Shown: positions 32,662-41,665, numbered from the stretch's first letter. The stretch: 64,000 nt of DNA from Erwinia psidii (GCF_003846135.1 NZ_RHHM01000006.1:186001-250000); one strand, 5' to 3'. Notes: generated by a model from the letters alone, not told the origin. Translations and numbers: made by a program.

Positions 32662-34128
32662 ATGAAGAAACTGCTCCCGTTACTTATCGGCCTGAGCCTG
32701 GGCGGCTTCAGCGTCGCCAGTCAGGCTGAAAATCTGCTGCAAATCTATCAGCAGGCCCGGTTGTCTAACCCCGATCTTCGCAGTTCTGCAGCCGATCGCG
32801 ATGCGGCCTTTGAGAAAATTAATGAGGCGCGTAGCCCCCTTTTACCTCAGTTGGGTCTTGGGGCCGATTATACCTACAACAACGGCTACCGCGACAGTAG
32901 CGGCCTGCACTCCAACACCACCAGTGGCTCGTTGCAACTGACGCAGACCATTTTTGACATGTCCAAATGGCGGACCCTGACGTTACAGGAAAAAACGGCT
33001 GGTATTCAGGATGTCACTTATCAGACAGCACAGCAAACGCTGATTTTGAATACGGCCACCGCGTATTTTAACGTCCTGAACGCGGTTGATACCCTTTCCT
33101 ATACGGAAGCGCAAAAACAATCGATTTATCGTCAGTTAGATCAGACCACGCAGCGTTTCAATGTGGGTCTGGTTGCCATTACTGACGTACAGAACGCCCG
33201 CTCTCAGTATGACAGCGTGCTGGCCAGTGAAGTCACTGCACGCAACACGCTGGATAACAATCTGGAGACGCTGCGGCAGGTGACAGGTAACTATTACCTG
33301 AGCCTGGCGTCGCTGAATGTGGATAACTTCAAAACGGAAAAACCACAACCAGTTAACACTCTGCTAAAAGAAGCTGAAAGCCGCAATCTGAGTTTATTAT
33401 CTGCCCGTCTGAATCAGGATCTGGCACGGGAGCAAATTCGCTCCGCTGAAACCGGCCATATGCCCACGCTGGATCTGACCGCATCAACGGGTCTCTCCAA
33501 CAGCAAATATGGTGGTAGCCGCGCCAATCAAAGCAGTTCTACCACTGACAGTATTACCGGCAGTAACCAGGTTGGCCTGAGCTTCTCGCTGCCGCTGTAC
33601 GCCGGTGGTGCCGTGACATCCCAGGTGAAACAGGCCCAGTATGCTTATGTGGCTGCCAGCGAACAGTTAGAGAGCGCACACCGCACGGCGGTCCAGACCG
33701 TGCGTTCCTCTTTCAACAACGTTAATGCATCAATCAGCAGTATTAACGCCTACAAGCAGGCGGTGATTTCTGCTCAGAGTTCGCTCGATGCGATGGAAGC
33801 CGGCTATCAGGTGGGCACACGCACTATCGTAGATGTGCTGGATGCAACCAGCACACTCTATAATGCAAAACAGCAACTTGCTGATGCACGTTACAGCTAC
33901 ATGATTAATGAACTGAATATCAAATCGGCCCTGGGCACCCTGAATGAACAGGATCTGCTGGCACTTAACAGTCGTCTGAGCAAAGAAGTGCCGACCTCAC
34001 CAGATAGCGTGGCCCCCGAAAATCCGCAGCAGGTTGCGGCAGTGGATGCAGATCAGCAGGTTTCCCCGCCGCCGCAGACCCACCCTGTTACCTCCGCTGG
34101 CAACAGGCGTAATCCCTTCAGTCATTAA
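32662..34128 (+). CDS. tolC: Outer membrane channel TolC
   Basis: 488 residues from the ATG at 32662 (E. coli TolC 493 with signal). The ATG six bases earlier is less likely because the family starts MKKLLPxLIGL. The signal peptide ends in ASQA and the mature part starts ENLLQIYQQARLSNPDLR. Two repeats of the outer-membrane-factor family give beta-barrel strands and long periplasmic helices. FNVGLVAITDVQNARSQYD and YQVGTRTIVDVLDATSTLYNA are the paired helix-turn motifs. It is the shared exit duct for drug efflux pumps and type I secretion. Confidence 0.96.
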   Translation: MKKLLPLLIGLSLGGFSVASQAENLLQIYQQARLSNPDLRSSAADRDAAFEKINEARSPLLPQLGLGADYTYNNGYRDSSGLHSNTTSGSLQLTQTIFDMSKWRTLTLQEKTAGIQDVTYQTAQQTLILNTATAYFNVLNAVDTLSYTEAQKQSIYRQLDQTTQRFNVGLVAITDVQNARSQYDSVLASEVTARNTLDNNLETLRQVTGNYYLSLASLNVDNFKTEKPQPVNTLLKEAESRNLSLLSARLNQDLAREQIRSAETGHMPTLDLTASTGLSNSKYGGSRANQSSSTTDSITGSNQVGLSFSLPLYAGGAVTSQVKQAQYAYVAASEQLESAHRTAVQTVRSSFNNVNASISSINAYKQAVISAQSSLDAMEAGYQVGTRTIVDVLDATSTLYNAKQQLADARYSYMINELNIKSALGTLNEQDLLALNSRLSKEVPTSPDSVAPENPQQVAAVDADQQVSPPPQTHPVTSAGNRRNPFSH

Positions 34129-34134
34129 TGGTCA

Positions 34135-34156
34135 GGGCAGCGTTCGCTGCCCTTTC
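34135..34156 (+). terminator. Probable tolC terminator
   Basis: GGGCAGCG and CGCTGCCC form an 8-bp stem with a two-base TT loop, followed by TTTC, seven bases after the tolC stop. The T tract is short. Confidence 0.6.
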
Positions 34157-34268
34157 ATCCCTGAACGTATAGCAACGTAAAGATACCCTTATACCGCCGT
34201 CGCCTGCTTCAATTTTCACCGCGGTTCCCCTATCCTGAGCGCTCCCTTTGGGCACAGGAATGAAGACA

Positions 34269-34940
34269 ATGAAACGGACTAAAAAAATCAATCATGCCTC
34301 CTTTCGCAAAAGCTGGAGCGCACGCCATTTAACCCCGGTGGCCCTGGCGGTTACGGCGGTATTTATGCTGGCGGGTTGTGAGCAGTCAGACGAGACTGTC
34401 TCACTCTATCAGAATGCCGACGACTGTTCCCAGGCCAATCCGGGCAAAAGCGAACAGTGCACGACGGCATACAATAACGCCAAAAAAGAAGCGGAAAAAA
34501 CGGCACCTAAGTATGCCACCCGTGAAGACTGCGTGGCTGAATTTGGTGAAGGCCAGTGTCAGCAGGCTCCCGCTCAGGCCGGGATCGGCACCACCAGTGC
34601 AGAGTCTCATCAAAGTGGCAGCTTCTGGATGCCATTGATGGCAGGTTATATGATGGGCAGACTGATGGGAGGCGGGGCAGGTTTTGCCCAGCAACCGCTG
34701 TTTACCTCACGCGCACCGGGTAGCCCGGCCAACGGCAAATTTGTTGATGCCAGCGGCAAAAGCTTTGGCAGTGCGACAACCGGCCGCACCATGAACGTGC
34801 CCAAAACGGCAATGGCCCCTAAACCCGCCACCACCACCACCGTCACCCGTGGCGGATTTGGTGAGAGCGTTGCGAAGCAATCGACCATGCAGCGCAGCAG
34901 TGCCAGCACCTCCGGCACCCGTCGGTCAGTGGGGGGCTAA
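34269..34940 (+). CDS. ygiB: DUF1190 lipoprotein-like protein YgiB
   Basis: 223 residues from the ATG at 34269, the same length as E. coli YgiB. Earlier in-frame ATGs at 34248 and 34260 are possible, but [16 protein letters not shown] matches the family start. A basic N terminus is followed by a hydrophobic segment and [13 protein letters not shown], which may act as a lipobox. The middle has [14 protein letters not shown] and [17 protein letters not shown], and a glycine-rich membrane-like stretch ([17 protein letters not shown]). The function is unknown. ygiC follows after six bases. Confidence 0.9.
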   Translation: MKRTKKINHASFRKSWSARHLTPVALAVTAVFMLAGCEQSDETVSLYQNADDCSQANPGKSEQCTTAYNNAKKEAEKTAPKYATREDCVAEFGEGQCQQAPAQAGIGTTSAESHQSGSFWMPLMAGYMMGRLMGGGAGFAQQPLFTSRAPGSPANGKFVDASGKSFGSATTGRTMNVPKTAMAPKPATTTTVTRGGFGESVAKQSTMQRSSASTSGTRRSVGG

Positions 34941-34946
34941 CCGGTA

Positions 34947-36107
34947 ATGAAACGTCTTCCTGTTACGGAATGCCCCGGCTGGCGTGAAAAGGCAACCGAG
35001 TTTGGTTTCCGCTTCCACACCATGCATGGCGAGCCATACTGGTGTGAAGATGCTTATTACCAGTTCACTTTGCAGCAGATTGATAAACTGGAAGATGTCA
35101 CCAGCGAGCTGCACCAGATGTGCCTTCAGGTAGTGGATAAGGTCGTAGGCAGCGAAGAGCTGCTTGCCAAATTCCGTATTCCTGAGCACACCTGGGATTT
35201 TGTGCGTACCTCATGGCAAAGCAGCCAGCCGTCGCTCTATTCCCGACTGGATCTTGCCTGGGACGGGCAGACAGAGGCCAAACTGCTGGAGAATAATGCT
35301 GATACACCAACCTCGTTGTATGAAGCCTCATTTTTCCAGTGGCTGTGGCTGGAAGATCAGCTCAACGCCGGTAATCTCCCCGCCGGCAGCGACCAGTTTA
35401 ACAGTTTGCAGGAAAAGCTGATTGAGCGCTTTGCGGTGCTGCATCAGCAGCATGGTTTTGGCTGGCTGCATTTCGCCTGCTGCCGTGACAGCGATGAAGA
35501 TCGCGGCACGGTGCAATATCTTCAGGACTGCGCCACGGAAGCGGGCCTGCCATCGGAGTTCCTGTATATCGACGAAATTGGCCTGGGTGAAAAAGGTCAG
35601 TTTACCGATGTGCATGACCAGGTGATCGGTAACCTGTTCAAGCTGTATCCATGGGAATTTATGATGCGTGAAGTGTTTTCCACCAAACTGGAAGACGCAG
35701 GTGTGCGCTGGCTGGAACCGGCGTGGAAAAGCATTCTCTCCAACAAGGCACTTTTACCGACGCTGTGGAAAATGTTCCCTCATCATCCCAATCTGCTGCC
35801 TGCTTATTTCGCACAAGACAGCGTTCCGGCGATGGATAAATACGTGGTCAAACCGCTTTTCTCGCGTGAGGGAGCTAATATCAGCATCGTGGAAAATGGC
35901 AGGGAAATTGCCCACGTTGACGGCCCCTATGGTGAGGAAGGCATGATTGTACAGCAGTTCCACCCACTGCCAACATTCGGCGACAGCTATACGCTGATCG
36001 GCAGCTGGCTGGTAGACGATCGGCCCGCCGGGATCGGCCTGCGTGAGGATCGCTCCCTGATCACCCAGGATCTCTCACGTTTCTATCCCCATACGTTTAT
36101 TGAATGA
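34947..36107 (+). CDS. ygiC: Glutathionylspermidine synthase-like ATP-grasp protein YgiC
   Basis: 386 residues, as in E. coli YgiC. It has the C-terminal amide-ligase (ATP-grasp) fold of glutathionylspermidine synthetase but lacks the amidase half. Blocks seen are [48 protein letters not shown] and [14 protein letters not shown]. The reaction is not established; the YgiC/YjfC group is thought to ligate a peptide to an amine. It is co-transcribed with ygiB. Confidence 0.92.
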   Translation: MKRLPVTECPGWREKATEFGFRFHTMHGEPYWCEDAYYQFTLQQIDKLEDVTSELHQMCLQVVDKVVGSEELLAKFRIPEHTWDFVRTSWQSSQPSLYSRLDLAWDGQTEAKLLENNADTPTSLYEASFFQWLWLEDQLNAGNLPAGSDQFNSLQEKLIERFAVLHQQHGFGWLHFACCRDSDEDRGTVQYLQDCATEAGLPSEFLYIDEIGLGEKGQFTDVHDQVIGNLFKLYPWEFMMREVFSTKLEDAGVRWLEPAWKSILSNKALLPTLWKMFPHHPNLLPAYFAQDSVPAMDKYVVKPLFSREGANISIVENGREIAHVDGPYGEEGMIVQQFHPLPTFGDSYTLIGSWLVDDRPAGIGLREDRSLITQDLSRFYPHTFIE

Positions 36108-36113
36108 GGATAA

Positions 36114-36135
36114 AGGGCGGAATTCACTCCGCCCT
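36114..36135. terminator. Hairpin between convergent ygiC and ygiD
   Basis: AGGGCGGA and TCCGCCCT form an 8-bp stem with a 6-base loop, starting 7 bases after the ygiC stop and overlapping the ygiD stop. No clear T tract follows on either strand. Confidence 0.4.
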
Positions 36136-36930
36136 GGTTCCCTGCCCAACCAGCACCGAAAGCATACTCAGTGATGCCATTTCCAGCCCCTCAACCGGAA
36201 CGGATACCGCCTCGCCAGGCTGACAGGCACCAAGCACATACAGCAGCGGCAGATAGTGCTCGGGCGTTGGGTTAGACAGTTCAGCGCCATCATGCTGCAT
36301 AAAATTCACCAAAGGATGCCGCTCTGCCGGCCCTTCCCAGTTGAGATTTTCCCGCACGTAGTCATTAAAAGACGAAGCCCATGCATAAGGCACAGTGTTA
36401 CCCTGCCACTGTGCCATACGCAGGTTATGCACCACATTACCACTTGCGACAATCATGATGCCTTTGTCACGCAGGACCGCAAGTTTACGACCCAGCTCAT
36501 AGTGCACAGCGGGAGGCTGAGTGCTGTCAACACTGAGCTGAACCAGCGGAATATCAGCCTCAGGGTACATTTTGATTAGCACGCCCCACGATCCATGATC
36601 AAATCCCCACTGCCGATCAAGATCAACGCTCACCGGTGACAGCACTTCAGCCACCTCACGGGCCAGGGCTGGCGATCCGGGTGCAGGATAATGGGTATCA
36701 AACAGCGCCTGAGGAAAGCCACCAAAATCATGAATAGTCCGCGGCCTCTCCATTGCCGTTACCGCGGTTCCCCGCGTGTACCAGTGAGCAGAAACAGCAA
36801 TAATCGCTTTTGGGCGGGGCAGCGTTTCACCCAGTTTTCGCCAGGTTTTGGTATAAACATTCTCTTCCAGCACATTCATCGGGCTACCGTGACCAAGGAA
36901 AAGTGCGGGCATACGTGTCTGACTCATCAT
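36124..36930 (-). CDS. ygiD: 4,5-DOPA-extradiol-dioxygenase-like protein YgiD
   Basis: 268 residues (E. coli YgiD 271). It belongs to the class III extradiol dioxygenase (LigB) superfamily and is Zn or Fe dependent. The metal histidines are in LFLGHGSPMNVLEEN, SAHWYTRGTAV and SGNVVHNLRMAQ, with GFDHGSWGVLIKMYP in the active site. E. coli YgiD opens L-DOPA at the 4,5 position. It is convergent with ygiC, as in E. coli. Confidence 0.92.
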   Translation of the reverse strand: MMSQTRMPALFLGHGSPMNVLEENVYTKTWRKLGETLPRPKAIIAVSAHWYTRGTAVTAMERPRTIHDFGGFPQALFDTHYPAPGSPALAREVAEVLSPVSVDLDRQWGFDHGSWGVLIKMYPEADIPLVQLSVDSTQPPAVHYELGRKLAVLRDKGIMIVASGNVVHNLRMAQWQGNTVPYAWASSFNDYVRENLNWEGPAERHPLVNFMQHDGAELSNPTPEHYLPLLYVLGACQPGEAVSVPVEGLEMASLSMLSVLVGQGTRAE

Positions 36931-37123
36931 AACTCCACGGAATATGTCGGCTTGATGATGGCTACACTACGCCCATTTCACCGCCGATAAACCCGGATAA
37001 GCCTGATGAAGATCTTCAGGAAATTTGAATGCTGTCAGAACAGATATCATCGGGCTCCGTTTGGGAAACGGAATCTATTGTAGTTACGGTTGTTTTTTTA
37101 CAGAGTGACACCAACAGGTCGTA

Positions 37124-37585
37124 AACAATGATATTTTACTGGTCGAGCGGACAGACCGCCTGACCCGTCTGAGTAACAGCGACTGGATGACACTGAAACA
37201 GCAGACAGAACAACATGAGCTGCGGATGGTCAGCCTGGATGTCCCCACATCATGGTAGTCGCTGTCAGATAAAAATCCTTCGCAGGCCAACCCGCTCACC
37301 GGCGCCGTGATAACCGCCATCAATAACATGCTTATCGACCTGATGGCCGCGATGTCGCATAAGGGCTGACTGAATCGCCACCCGCGCCAAAAGCAGGGAA
37401 TTGAACGGGCGTATACGCTGGGTAAATACCGGGGCAAACAGGCCGATCGGGAACGGCATCAGCAAGTCCTGTATTACCGGCAGGGCAGGAAACTGAGTAT
37501 TTGTGAAACAGGCAGACGCGACAGGGTACAGCCCATCCCGGATATGCCGCATCCAGGCGCTGTACCGACAATCAGAAGCGAGTGA
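37124..37585 (+). pseudogene. Serine recombinase (resolvase/invertase) relic
   Basis: The plus-strand frame reads LLVERTDRLTRLSNSDW, LRMVSLDVPTSW, AINNMLIDLMAAMSHK and RQKQGIERAYTLGKYRGK. This matches the second half of the resolvase catalytic domain, the long helix E and the start of the DNA-binding part. In-frame stops occur at 37256-37258 (TAG) and 37367-37369 (TGA), and the N-terminal part with the catalytic serine is absent. It is therefore dead. It lies just before the PAAR cassette and is a trace of how foreign DNA entered between ygiD and ribB. Confidence 0.75.
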
Positions 37586-37648
37586 TTTGGGTTAAGTTGT
37601 GATTATTGTATGATGCGGGTGAGGATAACCATCTATATTGAGGGATTA

Positions 37649-38173
37649 ATGATGGCAAGAGCGCTGGCCTGCCTTGGCGACAAAACGAGTTACGGTGAGA
37701 TTATTTCTGCCACCGCGTCCTGGTTCGAAGGAAGTAAAGCCATAGCCTGGACTGGCGACAAGGCATCATGCAGCAAATGCAACGGGTATTTTGAAATCCT
37801 TGCCTCCGCACAGGACTGGGCAGAAGAAGGTAAAGCGTATGCTGCCACAGGTGACAGAGTGCTGTGCCGTTGCCCCGATCACTATGTTTACGGTTCAGCC
37901 ACACAGTCTACCAGCACAGGTACTGGCTCTCTGACCTCCCGCAATACACGTCAGTCGTCCGTACCGGCACAGCAGGCACAGGATGCCAGCGCCCGGAACT
38001 GTATTCGCTTTCAGTACGCCGGTGACGATGGCCAGCTAATGGCCGGCTGTCGCTACACCCTGATGTTCCTGGACGGACGTTCTGAAGCTGGCGTTACCGA
38101 TGAGCACGGGGTGACTGGATGGCATTATGCCGAATCGGCAGACGATATCAGCCTGCATATTCTTACGGACTGA
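37649..38173 (+). CDS. PAAR-domain type VI spike protein 1
   Basis: 174 residues from the tandem ATG at 37649/37652, with GAGGGA upstream. The N-terminal ~85 residues are a PAAR domain (MARALACLGDKTSYGEI, then AWTGDKASCSKCNGYFEI and ATGDRVLCRCPDHY), the sharpening tip that sits on VgrG in type VI secretion. A Ser/Thr/Gln-rich linker (about 95-125) leads to a C-terminal extension of ~55 residues (RFQYAGDDGQLMAGCRY, then WHYAESADDISLHIL). This extension is shared with the next gene and may act as a cargo adaptor. No other type VI gene is present in the window, so it is an orphan spike. Confidence 0.85.
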   Translation: MMARALACLGDKTSYGEIISATASWFEGSKAIAWTGDKASCSKCNGYFEILASAQDWAEEGKAYAATGDRVLCRCPDHYVYGSATQSTSTGTGSLTSRNTRQSSVPAQQAQDASARNCIRFQYAGDDGQLMAGCRYTLMFLDGRSEAGVTDEHGVTGWHYAESADDISLHILTD

Positions 38174-38183
38174 GTAAAAGTGT

Positions 38184-38714
38184 ATGTCAGACATCAGATG
38201 GAGCGGTGTACACGGCAAAAATTCCGGGCTTGATGGCGATAAAACATCAACAGGGGCAGTCTGTTATGCCGGAAGCCAGGGCTGGTCAGTGAACGGCAGG
38301 CGCAAGCTTTACGTGGGCGATAAAACGTCACCCTGCCCAAAATGCGGACAACCAGGAGTGATTACTTCCGGCGATCTCCGGCAGACCAGCCCACAGGGAC
38401 GGGCTGTCGCCGTTGATGGTTCACCGGTACGCTGTGGATGTGCGACCGGGACGAACTTCGTTATTGCAGCGGGAAACCCATCAACGGTCAACATTGTCAG
38501 CGCACAGAGCCAGCCTGCACAACAACCGCCTTCGCGTAACACCCTTCGTTTTCAGTGTGCGGATGATGATGGCAGGCTGATGGTGGGTTGCCGGTACGTT
38601 CTGATGTTCCCGGACGGTCATACAGAAGCGGGGAATACGGATAGCCAGGGGATGACAGAGTGGCATTTTGCCGAATCTGCTGAAAATATTAACCTGCATA
38701 TATTAATGGATTAA
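38184..38714 (+). CDS. PAAR-domain type VI spike protein 2
   Basis: 176 residues, starting ten bases after the first PAAR gene. The PAAR part is more diverged (VHGKNSGLDGDKTSTGAVC, YVGDKTSPCPKCGQPG, AVDGSPVRCGC). The C-terminal extension is clearly paralogous to that of gene 1: NTLRFQCADDDGRLMVGCRY, LMFPDGHTEAGNTD and WHFAESAENINLHIL. Two spikes in tandem with one effector is unusual. One may be a decoy, or both may form different tips. The effector gene follows after three bases. Confidence 0.82.
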   Translation: MSDIRWSGVHGKNSGLDGDKTSTGAVCYAGSQGWSVNGRRKLYVGDKTSPCPKCGQPGVITSGDLRQTSPQGRAVAVDGSPVRCGCATGTNFVIAAGNPSTVNIVSAQSQPAQQPPSRNTLRFQCADDDGRLMVGCRYVLMFPDGHTEAGNTDSQGMTEWHFAESAENINLHILMD

Positions 38715-38717
38715 CTT

Positions 38718-39896
38718 ATGGCTGTTTACCACCTTAGTACCCGTATTAACTCTAATGTTCCGGCGGATTCCCTCCGGTATGACCTGTGTATTTACCGCAT
38801 GGACTCCGAAAGGAATAAATATCCCCTGATTGATGTGAAGCAACAGCCGTTTCAGGGAAGTTATGCAACACAGAGTCACATGACCGGAAATATAAATGAG
38901 CCACTCCCGACTATTTATATTATGGAAATGAAACTTTACCGAAAAACCATGTTGCATACGCATTGTGTGACTCCCGTTCCGTTCACTAAAATGTATACCC
39001 TGGAAGAATTTGTGTCAGGCAAAGCCTGGTCTCCGGTGAAGCGGGAGAACCCCTGCTATTTTGAGTCAAAAGGGACAATGAAGCCTGAGAGTCAGGGGGG
39101 CGAAACAAAGCACATTAAAATCACTATCCCGGAACGTCCCTTTATTGCGGAAGAATACCCTCTTGGTAATTCCAGAGACCCTTTTGATAAAAATTTAATA
39201 GAACGTCAAATAGATGAAAGATTTAACGGATTTTATTTCCCTAATCAAATAGCAGCAAGTGTATGTGGACCTGCTGCATTTTTTTACTGTGTTCAAATGG
39301 ACCGCCCTGATGTATATGCGCAAGCTGCCCGTGAACTATGGAGGTACGGGAAAACTAAAATAGGTGACTTAATCATCTCACCAGGTGAAGGTTGCCGACA
39401 CCCGACAGGTACATTTTACTTTGATGACGGTAGGCCGAAGATAGCCGGTACTGACTGGATGACGCTGGCTGGATTAAGGGATTCAGAGAATACGGTGCTA
39501 AGCTTTGATGCTCTTGATTCTCCAGTCGCTGGTATCACAATGTGGCAAACACTGACTGAATGGTTTGAAAAAGTCGGTTATGAAATGGTCTTTAGTAATG
39601 TAGGAATCACTCAGGCGGGCATCCAGGGAATAAGAGATTTAAATAAATATATTGAGCAAGGCTATAAAGTCGTCACATTAATAAACGATGGACTTCTTGT
39701 AAGCAGTACAAACAAAACAACATTACCTACACATTGGGTTGTCTGGAATGGTTCAGTCATACAAGATCCCAACGGATATATCAGTGTGGAATTGTTTTCT
39801 TGGGGTAAAACAAGAAACTGGATAAAACCTAAAAGAGATTTACAGTTCTTTATCAACAGATTTTTTGGAGGAGTGGTTTTTAAACCATTGAAATAA
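38718..39896 (+). CDS. Putative type VI effector with cysteine-peptidase (C39/papain-like) signature
   Basis: 392 residues with no family I can name. The N-terminal ~170 residues are unrecognised and contain an aromatic/beta-rich region. The C-terminal half (about 172-392) has the spacing of a papain-fold/C39-like peptidase: Cys183 in AASVCGPAAFFYCV, His339 in LPTHWVVWNG and Asp350/Asn352 in VIQDPNGYISVELFSWG. There is no signal peptide, as expected for a cargo carried on a spike. The gene is tightly packed between the second PAAR gene and a lipoprotein gene and is more AT-rich than the core genes, especially in its second half. Protease or amidase activity is an inference from the motif pattern; a structural mimic without activity is possible. 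Confidence 0.65.
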   Translation: MAVYHLSTRINSNVPADSLRYDLCIYRMDSERNKYPLIDVKQQPFQGSYATQSHMTGNINEPLPTIYIMEMKLYRKTMLHTHCVTPVPFTKMYTLEEFVSGKAWSPVKRENPCYFESKGTMKPESQGGETKHIKITIPERPFIAEEYPLGNSRDPFDKNLIERQIDERFNGFYFPNQIAASVCGPAAFFYCVQMDRPDVYAQAARELWRYGKTKIGDLIISPGEGCRHPTGTFYFDDGRPKIAGTDWMTLAGLRDSENTVLSFDALDSPVAGITMWQTLTEWFEKVGYEMVFSNVGITQAGIQGIRDLNKYIEQGYKVVTLINDGLLVSSTNKTTLPTHWVVWNGSVIQDPNGYISVELFSWGKTRNWIKPKRDLQFFINRFFGGVVFKPLK

Positions 39897-39898
39897 AA

Positions 39899-40294
39899 AT
39901 GAGAAGATTATTTTTTGTTTTATCTTTTTTTTTACTATCTGCCTGTTCGTTACAGGCAGAATTTACTCCAGAAGGAGTAATTCTTAATGATGCAACTGTT
40001 GGCATCCCCTATTATAACCAAATAAATATATTTGGCGGAATAGTTCTTTCTTATGATATTTATGGTAAGCAAGTCATTGCAGGTGATATTAATCCCGATA
40101 ATTTAGGTCTCCACCTACAGTATTGTGATGAAGATGAATTTAATAATTGCATTCAGATTAGAGGGACACCAACAAAAGCAGGTATAGCTAAAGTGCGAGT
40201 TCATGGTGGCTTAGGTGGGGGAATGCTTTCAAAATCAGGAGAATTCGACAAAACCTATACTATTACGATCAAACATTCAGAAGGATCTTCTTAA
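39899..40294 (+). CDS. Ig-like lipoprotein, candidate immunity protein
   Basis: 131 residues, starting two bases after the effector stop. It has a lipoprotein signal: RRLFFVLSFFLLSAC with the lipidated Cys at position 16, followed by Ser, which by the +2 rule directs it to the outer membrane. The mature part follows the pattern of a putative Ig-like (He_PIG-type) domain: GIPYYNQINIFGG, NPDNLGLHL, IQIRGTPTKAGIAKVRV and a final TYTITIKH strand. Its coupling to the effector gene, periplasmic location and low GC fit an immunity protein protecting against a toxin acting in the periplasm. No immunity family match is recognised. Confidence 0.65.
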   Translation: MRRLFFVLSFFLLSACSLQAEFTPEGVILNDATVGIPYYNQINIFGGIVLSYDIYGKQVIAGDINPDNLGLHLQYCDEDEFNNCIQIRGTPTKAGIAKVRVHGGLGGGMLSKSGEFDKTYTITIKHSEGSS

Positions 40295-40307
40295 GATCAT
40301 TTAAGTA

Positions 40308-40586
40308 GTGCGCCGTATCGAGCTTCACCAGAAGATACGAGAAACTTTTCAGGTTGCGGTTCTCTCGTATCGAAACGGTCAAAATTCAGCTTTAGCGTAC
40401 AATATTTTCCGTTTTGGAAACGGAGCCCTAATCTATCGACCAGCAGATTTTCCCTCGTTCAGTCGTGAAACAGAAACAATCCGGTACTGTTCCTACAGCT
40501 ATACATTCGAGAATACAAACATTTTTCTCTGCGCTGACCGTGTCCAGACTTACTGCGAAAATTACGCCTGCTGGGACAGACTCTGA
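40308..40586 (+). other. Short AT-rich open frame of uncertain status
   Basis: A 92-codon frame from an ATG about 13 bases after the lipoprotein stop. It has no signal peptide, no good ribosome binding site and no recognised family, although it has a fairly balanced composition with several Cys near the end. It may be a fragment of a duplicated immunity or effector tip, or chance. Confidence 0.25.
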
Positions 40587-40691
40587 AAATGATAATACCA
40601 ACGTCAGATAATTTTTATGATGATAATTAAGGAAGCGCTGAACGGGGCAACAGCCATCAGAGCAGATCAGTTAAACGTTCGTTGATCATCA

Positions 40692-40720
40692 CAAAACAAA
40701 ACCGGGAAAAGACCCGGTTT
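40692..40720 (-). terminator. ribB terminator
   Basis: On the minus strand AAACCGGG and CCCGGTTT form a stem with a TCTTTT loop, followed by TGTTTTGTG, about 25 bases past the ribB stop. Confidence 0.8.
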
Positions 40721-40745
40721 CAGCGAATGAAAGGAAACCCTCGGC

Positions 40746-41402
40746 TTAACTGGCCTGACGTGTCTCGCGGTGACGTCGGTAAGCCACCAGATCGTCAATA
40801 GTCACTACCGGCATATGATACTTCTCCGCAAATACAATAACTTCAGGTGCACGGGCCATCGAACCATCATCATTGGTCAGCTCACACAGTACACCCGCAG
40901 GTTTAAAACCGGCCAGTGTCACCAGATCGACAGTGGCTTCCGTGTGACCGCAACGGCTCAACACACCGCCGTCATGGGCACGCAGCGGGAAGACGTGACC
41001 GGGACGGTTTAAATCTCCCGGCCTGGCATTGTCAGCAATGGCAGCACGGATAGTGGTCACGCGATCTTTAGCCGATACCCCCGTGGTCACGCCTTCTGCC
41101 GCCTCGATAGTAACGGTAAAACCAGTGCCATAAGCGCTGGTGTTATTGTCCACCATCATTGGCAGCTCAAGCTGCTGGCGGCGTTCTTCGGTCAGGCAAA
41201 GGCAGACGATCCCGCTGCCGTGGCGGATGGTCAGTGCCATTTGTTCCACGGTGATAGTTTCTGCGGCAAAGATCATGTCTCCCTCGTTTTCACGATCTTC
41301 ATCATCCAGTACCATCACCCCCCGACCATCACGCAGTGCGGCGACAGCACGTTCCACACGCTGTTCCGGCGTGCCAAATTTTGATAAAAGCGACTGATTC
41401 AT
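40746..41402 (-). CDS. ribB: 3,4-dihydroxy-2-butanone-4-phosphate synthase
   Basis: 218 residues (E. coli RibB 217). It makes the four-carbon unit of riboflavin from ribulose 5-phosphate with Mg2+. Family motifs are [18 protein letters not shown] (acidic loop), [19 protein letters not shown] and [16 protein letters not shown] with [11 protein letters not shown]. Its expression is set by an FMN riboswitch in the leader and a promoter just upstream of it. Confidence 0.97.
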   Translation of the reverse strand: MNQSLLSKFGTPEQRVERAVAALRDGRGVMVLDDEDRENEGDMIFAAETITVEQMALTIRHGSGIVCLCLTEERRQQLELPMMVDNNTSAYGTGFTVTIEAAEGVTTGVSAKDRVTTIRAAIADNARPGDLNRPGHVFPLRAHDGGVLSRCGHTEATVDLVTLAGFKPAGVLCELTNDDGSMARAPEVIVFAEKYHMPVVTIDDLVAYRRHRETRQAS

Positions 41403-41506
41403 GGTAAGTAAACCTTATTAAATGTATGAGTTACCAGAATCAGGGCGAGCTTAGGAGTGTCATGCAGACAAAAAATAACGGCGAGGCGGACAAAAAGCCG
41501 ACTGGA

Positions 41507-41656
41507 ATCGTTACTCTCTCCCATCCGGACTGTAACCGTCGGCCCCGGAATTACACCGGATCTGCTGACCTTCAGACCGGCAGGTCTGAAGCGCTCGCGG
41601 GCTTTCAGCAACGCTGATTTACCGCCGGTGGGGAATTTCGCCCCGCCCTGAGAATA
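41507..41656 (-). ncRNA. FMN riboswitch (RFN element) in the ribB leader
   Basis: On the minus strand the leader contains the RFN landmarks in order: GGGCGGGGCGAAATTCCCC, CACCGGCGGTAAAT, GAAAGCCCGCGAGCG, a variable hairpin (CAGACCTGCCGGTCTG), GATCCGGTGTAATTCCGG, GGCCGACGGTTACAGTCC and GGATGGGAGAGAGTAACG. FMN binding would lower ribB expression. It lies 105 bases upstream of the ribB ATG. Confidence 0.97.
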
Positions 41657-41665
41657 AGCCCGTTT

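Noticed and set aside
37084-37571. Minus-strand frames of 80-117 codons
   Set aside because: They are antisense shadows of the serine recombinase relic, whose plus-strand motifs are clear.
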